From Candidatus Latescibacteria bacterium 4484_107 (GTDB lineage Bacteria; Latescibacterota; 4484-107), in contig MVCQ01000134.1 of NCBI GenBank assembly GCA_002059205.1, positions 1 to 5,405 of the forward strand: 5,405 bases of DNA, written 5' to 3'. Shown piece by piece: positions 1-4,836 of the stretch. Below the pieces are notes generated by a model. The model had not been told where the DNA came from, made no database searches, and saw nothing but the letters and a program-made list of their open reading frames with translations. The stretch's first letter is position 1. Each line of letters begins with the position of its first letter. The position numbers and the translations under genes are program-made.

Positions 1-777
1 ACCCACGACGATCAACAGCCCGGTGAACGTCAGGACAATTTTGGTGTGCAGAGAAAAGCTGCGGATGCAGCGTGTTTTCAAAAATCGCCGGAGGTCTAGA
101 AGAACCGGAAACCCGATGCCTCCCAGGACGATGAGGATAATCAATGTGCCGTTGACCAAGAGATCGCCCTGGTGGGACACGAAGCTGTCGCTATACAGCG
201 CAAAACCCGCGTTGCAAAACGCCGAGATTGCGTGGAACACCGCATGGTAAAGCGCTCTGGGAAACGAAAAAAGTCCGGCGAATCGCCAGAGCAAAAGGAG
301 TGCGCCGATGCCCTCCGCCGCCGCCGTGAATCCGAGCGCCGCCTTCAGAAGCCGCCGTGTATCGCCCGCGGGCGCGTGTCCCAATGTATCGGACAGCGCA
401 TCGTGATATTTCATGGACACGCTTCTTCCGAACAGAAAGAGGAAGAAGGTGGAAAAGGTCATAATGCCCAGTCCGCCCATCTGGATGAGCGCGAGAATGA
501 CCATCTGGCCGAATGGGCTGAAGTGGGTTCCCGTGTCCACCACGGTCAATCCCGTGACGCACGTCGCGCTGGTGGCGGTGAATAGCGCATCCACAAAGGA
601 TAAGGACTCGCCCACCGAGGCCGGAGGCAGCATCAGCAACAACGTGCCCATCAGGATCGCTCCCGCAAAGCTGAGCATCAAAATTTCAGCCGCGGTCAAT
701 CCCCATCGTCTGGGGCCGGTCGGTGGTTCCGTGATTGGTGAGTGGTGAGTGGTGAATGACGTGCGGGTATTCGGCAT
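1..777 (-). CDS. ktrB: KtrB/NtpJ-type potassium channel subunit (3' part outside window)
   Basis: This is the channel-forming subunit of a Ktr/Trk K+ uptake system in the inner membrane, normally gated by a cytosolic KtrA/TrkA ring. The frame is open to the left edge, giving 259 residues. Two of the four expected M1-P-M2 repeats are visible. Helix ~31-51 is followed by a first filter near 69-81 (TSATCVTGLTVVD) and a helix ~88-116. Helix ~143-166 is followed by a second pore segment near 184-195 (ISAFCNAGFALY) and a helix ~207-227. The protein enters the first repeat directly, without the extra N-terminal helix pair of TrkH, which favours KtrB/NtpJ. The ATG at 777 is the only ATG upstream of the first helix. 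It has a weak upstream purine stretch (GGAG, 12 nt away), and residues 8-14 (FTTHHSP) are encoded by an intergenic repeat array, so the true start is uncertain. It lies 64 nt after the EIIA gene on the same strand. Confidence 0.9.
   Translation of the reverse strand, partial: MPNTRTSFTTHHSPITEPPTGPRRWGLTAAEILMLSFAGAILMGTLLLMLPPASVGESLSFVDALFTATSATCVTGLTVVDTGTHFSPFGQMVILALIQMGGLGIMTFSTFFLFLFGRSVSMKYHDALSDTLGHAPAGDTRRLLKAALGFTAAAEGIGALLLLWRFAGLFSFPRALYHAVFHAISAFCNAGFALYSDSFVSHQGDLLVNGTLIILIVLGGIGFPVLLDLRRFLKTRCIRSFSLHTKIVLTFTGLLIVVG
737..758. repeat. 7-bp tandem array, GGTGAGT type
   Basis: Two exact GGTGAGT units and a partial third (GGTGAATG) lie on the plus strand, inside the apparent 5' end of ktrB. 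The same heptamer recurs in opposite orientation at 2068-2090 and in degenerate form at 2714-2764. It is clearly a tandem array with no visible coding purpose. Confidence 0.85.
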
Positions 778-781
778 TCGA

Positions 782-836
782 TTTCCGGTCTCCGGTTTCC
801 GTTTCACGTTTCACGCCTCACGTTTTACGTTTCACC
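782..836. repeat. Degenerate 7-bp tandem array, TTTCACG / TTTCCGG type
   Basis: On the plus strand eight consecutive units can be read: TTTCCGG, TCTCCGG, TTTCCG, TTTCACG, TTTCACG, CCTCACG, TTTTACG and TTTCACC. The array fills almost the whole gap between the EIIA stop codon and the ktrB start. The gradient from CCGG-type to CACG-type units suggests tandem growth followed by divergence. On the mRNA strand it reads as a GTGAAAC-rich leader for ktrB. Confidence 0.85.
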
Positions 837-841
837 TTCCC

Positions 842-1297
842 TCAGGATTCATATTTCTCGATAATAGAGGCCACGTCGCTCTCGATATCGCAGCACAAGA
901 GTTCCTCGCGCACCTCCTCCTTCCGCATCAGCCGGGAGATTCTCGCCATCACCTTCAGATAGGTCTCGGCTTCCTTTTCGGGAGCGAGCACTAAAAAAAT
1001 AAGCCGCGCCGGCTGTCCATCCATCGCTTCGAAATCTATGCCCTTTTTGCTGATGCCGAGACCCACCAAAATATCCTCGGCGGAGTTCAGACGGGCATGG
1101 GGCAGCGCGACGCCGAAGCCGATGCCCGTTCCTCCGAGCTCTTCTCTTTTGAGCACCTTTTCGAGGGCCTCCTCCTCGTCGAAGGCGGCGCCCGCATGAT
1201 GGAGTTGTTGTATTATCTTTTCGATGATCTGTGTCCGGCGCTTCCCCTCTATGTTCAGGACCACGTTTGAAGCGTCTAACTTTTCGTATAGGTTCAC
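842..1297 (-). CDS. PTS EIIA type-2 domain protein (PtsN / fructose-IIA family)
   Basis: This is a single-domain cytosolic phosphocarrier of 151 residues, about the normal length for a stand-alone EIIA type-2 domain. The phospho-acceptor is His67 in the family signature GFGVALPHAR (61-70), which accepts phosphate from HPr/NPr. The helical C-terminus ends near ESDVASIIEKYES. No IIB or IIC domain is attached and no permease gene is next to it, so a regulatory role like that of PtsN is more likely than sugar transport. The start is GTG 1297: an in-frame TGA lies one codon further upstream, and GGAGG sits 7 nt before the GTG. The ATG at 1304 is out of frame and overlaps the ribosome binding site. 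The gene lies between usp and ktrB on the same strand. EIIA-Ntr of E. coli binds TrkA, which makes a regulatory link to the adjacent K+ channel plausible but unproven. Confidence 0.93.
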   Translation of the reverse strand: MNLYEKLDASNVVLNIEGKRRTQIIEKIIQQLHHAGAAFDEEEALEKVLKREELGGTGIGFGVALPHARLNSAEDILVGLGISKKGIDFEAMDGQPARLIFLVLAPEKEAETYLKVMARISRLMRKEEVREELLCCDIESDVASIIEKYES

Positions 1298-1304
1298 GTT
1301 TCAT

Positions 1305-1309
1305 CCTCC
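1305..1309 (-). promoter_or_regulatory. Ribosome binding site deciding the GTG start of the EIIA gene
   Basis: GGAGG on the minus strand is followed by a 7-nt spacer and then GTG at 1297. Together with the in-frame TGA at 1303-1301 this fixes the GTG as start, despite a nearby out-of-frame ATG at 1304. Confidence 0.8.
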
Positions 1310-1393
1310 GATTTTTTATTTTCACCGCAGAGGCGCAGAGGGCGCTGAGAAATTCCCTGTGAAAGTGAGAAAGTGAGAGGCTCGTGCGAATCA

Positions 1394-1402
1394 ATCATAT
1401 CA
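1394..1402 (-). promoter_or_regulatory. Possible extended -10 promoter element upstream of the EIIA gene
   Basis: The minus strand reads TGATATGAT, a TGn extended -10 followed by TATGAT (5 of 6 matches to TATAAT). The best -35 at 17 bp spacing (GAGACC) is poor. It lies about 97 nt upstream of the EIIA start, within the non-repeat centre of the spacer, so it could drive the EIIA and ktrB genes separately from the ATPase genes. This is a motif match only. Confidence 0.3.
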
Positions 1403-1492
1403 GTCTTCGACTTTTCGGTCTCTTCTGTCCCTAACGAGACATTTTTCGAACTTTTGCAAGAGGCTCGTAAGAAAGAGTGTGTTGCTGTTGCT

Positions 1493-1532
1493 CACCGTCC
1501 CACCGTCCCACTTTCCCGCTTTCTCACTTTCT
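1493..1532. repeat. Degenerate 8-bp tandem array, CACCGTCC / CACTTTCT type
   Basis: Five 8-bp units run in register on the plus strand: CACCGTCC, CACCGTCC, CACTTTCC, CGCTTTCT and CACTTTCT. The minus-strand form is AGAAAGTG moving to GGACGGTG. The same 8-bp unit recurs at 1361-1376 and at 4305-4336, again next to a GACGGGGC-like variant unit. Unit variants therefore travel together. Confidence 0.8.
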
Positions 1533-1562
1533 CCTCTCCGCGTCTCTGCGGTGTATTCTGAA

Positions 1563-2006
1563 TTACGTAACCGTCAGAACAGGGCAGGGCGCGAGTTCTA
1601 TGATGCGCTCCACATTCACCTCGGTGAAGTGCCGCACGCCTCTGCGCGCTTTGGGCATTCCGAGCACGATGAGATCCGCGTGGAACGCCTCCGCCTTTTT
1701 CACGATCACATTTTCGGGAAGCCCCTCCTCCTGCAGGAGGGAGATGCCGACTTCGCGCTCCGTGGCCTGTTCCTCCACGTGGTAGAGATATTTCCAGCCG
1801 TTCTCCTCCACCTCGATCTCGATCTCGGAGCGCTTCTTATCGCCGAAACGCTGGAGCCGGTCTATGACCGTCCGATCTACGATATGAAGGCCGATAAGCC
1901 TCGCATGGTGGAACCCTGCCAGCCCAATGGCGAGCTTTGCCGCCTTCATCGCCTCCCGCGTGGTCTCCACCATAAGAAGAATAATTTTGAACAGCGGATC
2001 GTTCAT
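1563..2006 (-). CDS. Universal stress protein (UspA fold), degenerate ATP loop
   Basis: This single-domain protein of 147 residues has the UspA layout: strand 1 near KIILLMVETT, a helix with REAMKAAKLAIGLA, strand 2 at RLIGLHIVD, and a C-terminal DLIVLGMPKARRG...ELAPCPVLTV segment (111-146), the usual family ending. ATP-binding Usp proteins carry G-2X-G-9X-G(S/T) here. This one has G116-M-P-K and then TEVN in place of the GS pair, so it probably does not bind ATP in the standard way. The start is ATG 2006, with AAGGAG 7 nt upstream. A longer in-frame reading from 2048 lacks support and would translate spacer sequence. It sits 86 nt after atpD and 265 nt before the EIIA gene, on the same strand. 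Usp domains are often tied to ion transporters, which suits this neighbourhood. The partner is unknown. Confidence 0.9.
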   Translation of the reverse strand: MNDPLFKIILLMVETTREAMKAAKLAIGLAGFHHARLIGLHIVDRTVIDRLQRFGDKKRSEIEIEVEENGWKYLYHVEEQATEREVGISLLQEEGLPENVIVKKAEAFHADLIVLGMPKARRGVRHFTEVNVERIIELAPCPVLTVT

Positions 2007-2013
2007 GTCGGGA

Positions 2014-2019
2014 CTCCTT
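2014..2019 (-). promoter_or_regulatory. Ribosome binding site deciding the usp start
   Basis: AAGGAG on the minus strand lies 7 nt before ATG 2006. It favours this start over the upstream in-frame start at 2048. Confidence 0.8.
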
Positions 2020-2067
2020 GAGCGCCATGAGGAAAAACTAATGAGCACTTACGGATTACGAGTGCCG

Positions 2068-2090
2068 CACCACCACTCACCACTCACCAA
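2068..2090. repeat. 7-bp tandem array, inverted copy of the GGTGAGT family
   Basis: On the plus strand it reads CAC CAC CACTCAC CACTCAC CAA. On the minus (mRNA) strand it is GGTGAGTGGTGAGTGGTGG, with four GG tracts. It starts 2 nt after the atpD stop codon and forms the first part of the 86-nt atpD-usp spacer. Confidence 0.85.
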
Positions 2091-2092
2091 GT

Positions 2093-2704
2093 TCATTGCT
2101 TTTTGAGCCGTTTGCGTCTGAAGAATTCCTCGCGCTCGCTCTCCTCCAGCACTTCCTCGATTTTCTTGATGGTGGCGTCATACCTTGGAATGAAGAGGTG
2201 CTCCAGGGCGTTCACTCTTCGCTGGGTCTTCCGGATCTCGTGAGCCAATCGCCAGACGGAGATGGTGGTCTCGGCGTATTCCGAAAGAATCGAGAGCACG
2301 TCCCGAAGCTCCTCCGCGCAGCGATCCACCGCTTCGGACGTCTCCATCAGGCTCGAATTGGGAGGCTCGGGCCGCGTTCGGTCCCGGATCGTGGGCAAGA
2401 GGACCCCCATCACGCTCCGCTCCGTCACTTCCACTTCGTATTCGGTTTGATAGAAGGTGAGCACGCGTTCGATGGCTTCCGCGCCCATCTGGAGGTGCAC
2501 GTCCTCGAACGTTTCATAGATGCCCTGCAAGCGGGCGTTCAGGCGTTCCTGGAGGTCTTTGAGGGTATACACCACGCGCATCAGTTCCATAATGAGCACT
2601 TCCCGCTTCTGATCGAGCAGGTCGTACCCTTCCTGCGCAAACGCGCGTTTGGATTTGTAGTCTAAAAGATTGCCCTTTGTCGGGGCGACTTTGTCCGGTT
2701 CCAT
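2093..2704 (-). CDS. atpD: V/A-type ATPase subunit D (central rotor stalk)
   Basis: Subunit D forms the long coiled-coil axle that turns inside the A3B3 head of V/A-type ATPases and connects it to the membrane rotor. The protein has 203 residues, the normal family size. The N-terminal helix begins with the typical APTKGNLLDYKSKR...GYDLLDQKREVL pattern (7-37). A middle globular part spans about 80-120. The C-terminal helix carries the hallmark KTQRRVNALEHLFIPRYDAT (159-178) followed by a charged tail ending RRKRLKKQ. The chosen start is ATG 2704. The frame stays open to 2893, but that extension only translates the spacer repeats and overlaps the end of atpB. No Shine-Dalgarno sequence is visible before ATG 2704; the leader is C- and A-rich. 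It follows atpB by 107 nt, unusually far for this pair, and usp follows. Confidence 0.95.
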   Translation of the reverse strand: MEPDKVAPTKGNLLDYKSKRAFAQEGYDLLDQKREVLIMELMRVVYTLKDLQERLNARLQGIYETFEDVHLQMGAEAIERVLTFYQTEYEVEVTERSVMGVLLPTIRDRTRPEPPNSSLMETSEAVDRCAEELRDVLSILSEYAETTISVWRLAHEIRKTQRRVNALEHLFIPRYDATIKKIEEVLEESEREEFFRRKRLKKQ

Positions 2705-2713
2705 TGGTTTTTT

Positions 2714-2764
2714 GGGTGAATGATGAGTAGTGAGTGGTGGAGCGGTGGAGCGGGAGGGTTGGAG
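2714..2764. repeat. Mosaic 7/8-bp array (GTGAGTG and GGTGGAGC units) before atpD
   Basis: On the plus strand GGTGAATGATGAGTAGTGAG leads into TGG, then two units of the GTGGAGCG type, then GGAGGGTTGGAG. The first part is a decayed form of the GGTGAGT heptamer family. The second half is an 8-bp repeat. It ends 9 nt upstream of the atpD start and would make a C-rich mRNA leader, which explains the missing ribosome binding site. Confidence 0.75.
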
Positions 2765-2781
2765 ATATGATTTATATTTTT

Positions 2782-2807
2782 CTCTGCGTGCTCTTGTCTC
2801 TGCGGTG
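2782..2807 (-). repeat. CACCGCAGAG-family repeat directly after the atpB stop
   Basis: The minus strand reads CACCGCAGAGACAAGAGCAC followed by GCAGAG. It is 4 nt downstream of the atpB TAA. Related copies are at 1536-1553 (same orientation, 9 nt after the usp stop) and 1323-1340 (inverted). From memory, oligomers of this kind are scattered in the spacers of many environmental bacterial genomes; this was not checked. Confidence 0.75.
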
Positions 2808-2811
2808 AAAT

Positions 2812-4194
2812 TTATCCCCGATAATACCGATCCAACTGCGCCTCGCTGAGTCTGTGCAGGACCGATCTGGGCAGAACGGAGAGCGTCTCCCATCCGATGT
2901 CCAATGTCTGTTCCAAAGTGTGATTCTCCCCGGATCCCTGCTGAACGAACCGGGTCTCGAATTCCTCGCCGAAGCGAAGAATTCGTTGGTCCAACTCCGT
3001 GAGTTCTTCTTCGCCCACGATGGAGGCCAACGAGCGCACGCTGCCCACCCGGCTGTAAGACGCATACAACTGGTTGGCCACGTTGGGGTGATCCTCCCTC
3101 GTTCGGCCCTCGCCGATGGCGTCCTTCATGATCCGCGAAAGGGAGGGCAGCACGCTGATGGGAGGATAGATCCCTTTCTGGTTCAACTCCCGGCTCAATA
3201 CGATCTGTCCCTCGGTGATGTACGCCGTCAGATCCGGGATAGGATGCGTGATGTCATCGTTGGGCATCGTCAGGATAGGGATCTGCGTGATGGAGCCTTT
3301 CCGCCCTTCGATGCGTCCGCACCGTTCGTATATCGAAGCCAGGTCGCTATACAGGTACCCGGGGTATCCCTTTCGGCTGGGCACTTCCTCCCGCGCACTG
3401 GCGATCTCCCGGAGCGCCTCGCAGTAGTTGGTCATATCGGTCAGCACGACCAGCACGTGCATCCCCTTTTCAAACGCAAGATATTCAGCGAGGGTGAGGG
3501 CAAAGCGCGGGGTCACGATGCGTTCCTCCGGGGGATCGTCGGCCTGATTCAGGAACATCGTCACGTTGGCCAAGACGCCCGCCTTTTCGAGGTCGCCCCG
3601 GAAAAATTGCGCGTCGTCGTGCTTGATCCCCATCGCCGCGAAGATGACCGCGAAGGGTTCGGATTTCCCCACAATCGTGGCCTGTCTCAAAATTTGGGCG
3701 GCCAGAATATTGTGCGGAAGCCCGCTGCCGGAAAGGATGGGAAGCTTCTGCCCGCGAATCAGCGTATTCAGCCCGTCAATGGCGGAGATGCCCGTCTGGA
3801 TGAAATCGTACGGGTACGCTCTCGACACCGGGTTGATGGCGGTGCCGTAAATACTTTTTTTCGTTCCGCCAAACGGAGCCGGACCGCCGTCTATGGGTTC
3901 CCCGATGCCGTTGAATATGCGGCCCAGCATCTCCTCCGAAACGCGGAATTCCAGGGGGGTTCCCAGGAACCGGACCTTCGTGCGGGTCGTGGAAAGGCCG
4001 CTCGTGCCCTTGAATACCTGAACCACGGCCCGGTCTTCGCTCACGTCCAACACGGTGCCGCGCCGGATCTCCCCGTCCGGGCAGCGCACCTCGACCACCT
4101 CGGAAAACCCCACGCCCTCCACGTGCTCCACCGTCAAAATAGGTCCCGAAACCTGGGCCAATGCGTTGTATTCTTTTCCGCCGATGGGCGTCAT
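2812..4194 (-). CDS. atpB: V/A-type ATPase subunit B (non-catalytic head subunit)
   Basis: Subunit B alternates with catalytic subunit A in the A3B3 head of the rotary ATPase and contributes to the nucleotide sites at the interface. The protein has 460 residues, full length for the family. Visible in order are the N-terminal beta-barrel (about 8-80, EYNALAQVSGPILTVEHVEG), a central nucleotide-binding-like domain in which the P-loop is replaced by SGSGLPHN (155-162), the FAAMGIKHDDAQFF segment (185-198), PSLSRIMKDAIGEGRTREDH (350-369) and the C-terminal helical domain ending EAQLDRYYRG. The arginine of PSLSR (354) is probably the one family members use in catalysis, by comparison with the E. 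hirae enzyme. The start is ATG 4194, with AGGAG 5 nt upstream. The frame stays open to 4296 but translates a 9-bp spacer repeat. Subunit A, which normally lies immediately upstream, is absent; an Rpn gene is there instead. The sequence does not settle whether the ion is H+ or Na+. Confidence 0.97.
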   Translation of the reverse strand: MTPIGGKEYNALAQVSGPILTVEHVEGVGFSEVVEVRCPDGEIRRGTVLDVSEDRAVVQVFKGTSGLSTTRTKVRFLGTPLEFRVSEEMLGRIFNGIGEPIDGGPAPFGGTKKSIYGTAINPVSRAYPYDFIQTGISAIDGLNTLIRGQKLPILSGSGLPHNILAAQILRQATIVGKSEPFAVIFAAMGIKHDDAQFFRGDLEKAGVLANVTMFLNQADDPPEERIVTPRFALTLAEYLAFEKGMHVLVVLTDMTNYCEALREIASAREEVPSRKGYPGYLYSDLASIYERCGRIEGRKGSITQIPILTMPNDDITHPIPDLTAYITEGQIVLSRELNQKGIYPPISVLPSLSRIMKDAIGEGRTREDHPNVANQLYASYSRVGSVRSLASIVGEEELTELDQRILRFGEEFETRFVQQGSGENHTLEQTLDIGWETLSVLPRSVLHRLSEAQLDRYYRG

Positions 4195-4199
4195 ATTTT

Positions 4200-4204
4200 C
4201 TCCT
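4200..4204 (-). promoter_or_regulatory. Ribosome binding site of atpB
   Basis: AGGAG on the minus strand is 5 nt before ATG 4194. It settles the start against the in-frame upstream extension, which would encode IRAIRAIR from the 9-bp repeat. Confidence 0.8.
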
Positions 4205-4259
4205 GAAGCTCGGGTGCTATAGCGCGAAAAACTGCAAAAAAAGGGCAAAAACAATGGGA

Positions 4260-4285
4260 CACGGATTGCACGGATTGCACGGATC
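4260..4285. repeat. 9-bp tandem array, CACGGATTG
   Basis: Two exact CACGGATTG units are followed by CACGGATC. It lies in the atpB leader, 66 nt upstream of the start codon. A related TACGGATTACG motif occurs at 2050-2060 in the usp leader. Confidence 0.85.
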
Positions 4286-4304
4286 AAACCAGGCAACCAA
4301 AGAT

Positions 4305-4336
4305 GAAAGTGTGACGGGGCGAAAGTGAGAAAGTGA
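4305..4336. repeat. 8-bp tandem array, GAAAGTGA type
   Basis: Four units in register on the plus strand: GAAAGTGT, GACGGGGC, GAAAGTGA and GAAAGTGA. It is the same family as 1361-1376 and 1493-1532 (inverted there), including a GACGG-type variant unit. Confidence 0.8.
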
Positions 4337-4365
4337 AAAATTCGGTGGCGGAACTCCTTTTCATC

Positions 4366-4412
4366 TCGTTCCCACGCTCCTGCGTGGGAACGAAGATTCG
4401 ACGCGCTGCGTC
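4366..4412. repeat. REP-like double hairpin
   Basis: TCGTTCCCACGC (4366-4377) and GCGTGGGAACGA (4382-4393) form a perfect 12-bp stem with a 4-nt loop. Seven bases later GACGC (4400-4404) and GCGTC (4408-4412) form a second stem with a 3-nt loop. The pair is flanked by TTCGGTG at 4341-4347 and CACCGAA at 4412-4418. There is no T-tract on either side, so it is not a standard intrinsic terminator, though it could stabilise or punctuate the transcript between the Rpn gene and atpB. From memory, this hairpin resembles a palindrome spread widely among environmental bacteria (unchecked). Confidence 0.8.
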
Positions 4413-4512
4413 ACCGAAGGAACTTAGATGACAGAATCTATGACCAGCTTTCCTTCTCATAAACGTCGCGGTTCGGAAACGGCATGCTGTATCTCCCATC
4501 AAGCCGTGCGAG

Positions 4513-4836
4513 TTAGTGCACGGAAGAGAGCATTTCCCCAAAAGCCTCCAAACTCTCCACGAGGATCGCCTTACGGAGTAATCCTTCCAACGTCTTCTGT
4601 CCCCGAAGCCGACGCACCTGCTCCTCCACCTCGTAGGGTACCATCCCAAACCGCACCTCCAACGCCTCTAATATATCCTCCCGAAGCCGAGTCTCCTGCC
4701 CCAACGCCAATCCTCGCACCTGCCCCTCCTGCAATCCCAGGACTTTACCCTCCTGCAATCCCAGGACTTTACCCTCCTGCAATCCCATCACCCTGCCTTC
4801 TTTCAAAATCTCCTGATACACCGGCGATTCCACCAT
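4513..4836 (-). CDS. Possible intragenic short product of the Rpn gene (RpnS-like)
   Basis: Inside the Rpn gene, ATG 4836 (in frame) is preceded by a perfect AGGAGG at 4851-4846 with a 9-nt spacer, a better ribosome binding site than several genuine genes in this window have. Translation from it would give 107 residues: MVESPVYQEILKEGRVMG, the octapeptide repeats, then the helical C-terminal region, without the nuclease core. Work on E. coli Rpn proteins showed that a short protein made from an internal start in the same gene (RpnS) blocks the toxic full-length protein (RpnL). The arrangement here has the same logic. The alternative is that AGGAGG merely encodes the two arginines of RRKE. Expression is an inference from the sequence. 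Confidence 0.45.
   Translation of the reverse strand: MVESPVYQEILKEGRVMGLQEGKVLGLQEGKVLGLQEGQVRGLALGQETRLREDILEALEVRFGMVPYEVEEQVRRLRGQKTLEGLLRKAILVESLEAFGEMLSSVH

Larger units (their letters stand above)
1323..1553. repeat. Nested inverted-repeat block (MITE-like) between usp and the EIIA gene
   Basis: The 265-nt gap between usp and the EIIA gene has no credible gene. Its left end (1323-1340, starting CACCGCAGAG) is repeated in inverted form at its right end (1536-1553, ending CTCTGCGGTG), with 16 of 18 bases matching. Inside these arms a second inverted pair matches: GAAAGTGAGAAAG near 1361-1373 against CTTTCTCACTTTC near 1519-1531. The centre, about 1381-1492, is non-repetitive, somewhat AT-richer, and holds no recognised gene. 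The nesting of two families in the same order on both sides looks like a miniature inverted-repeat element. Both families also occur separately in this window, so independent accumulation is an alternative. No target-site duplication was identified. Confidence 0.55.
4195..4512. other. 318-bp spacer between the Rpn gene and atpB
   Basis: No gene is supported here. From right to left it contains about 90 nt of unrecognised sequence after the Rpn stop, the double hairpin at 4366-4412, the 8-bp array at 4305-4336, the 9-bp array at 4260-4285, a T-rich run on the mRNA strand (about 4227-4254), the palindrome GCTATAGC at 4216-4223, and the atpB ribosome binding site. No convincing sigma-70 promoter and no U-tract terminator was found. 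Confidence 0.7.

Noticed and set aside
191..562. Minus-strand reading frame of 123 codons within ktrB
   Set aside because: It is an overlapping frame of the real KtrB coding sequence, whose pore motifs are in the other frame.
1373..1561. Small plus-strand reading frame in the usp-EIIA spacer
   Set aside because: It consists mostly of translated repeats, with no ribosome binding site and no recognisable domain.
2045..2065. GCACT...AGTGC inverted repeat followed by a T-rich stretch (minus strand) as an intrinsic terminator after atpD
   Set aside because: The stem is only 5 bp with an 11-nt loop, and the T run starts 7 nt away. It is too weak to call.
737..2090. Short spaced repeats as a CRISPR array
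   Set aside because: Units are 7-9 bp, directly tandem, with no unique spacers of regular length and no cas genes.
2854..4206. Long plus-strand reading frame of 450 codons opposite atpB
   Set aside because: It is the antisense shadow of a full-length, well-conserved ATPase subunit B. It shows no recognisable domain and no ribosome binding site.
4216..4260. TATAGC with upstream TTGCCC as the atpB promoter
   Set aside because: The spacing is about 21 bp, and no -35-like hexamer lies at 16-18 bp.
4480..4525. Hairpin CCGTGC/GCACGG (4504-4509 and 4518-4523) over the Rpn stop codon, followed on the minus strand by GGCTTGATGGGAG, considered as a group II intron domain V or as a terminator
   Set aside because: There is no AGC triad, no GNRA tetraloop and no intron-encoded protein. 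There is also no T-tract, so neither call is supported.
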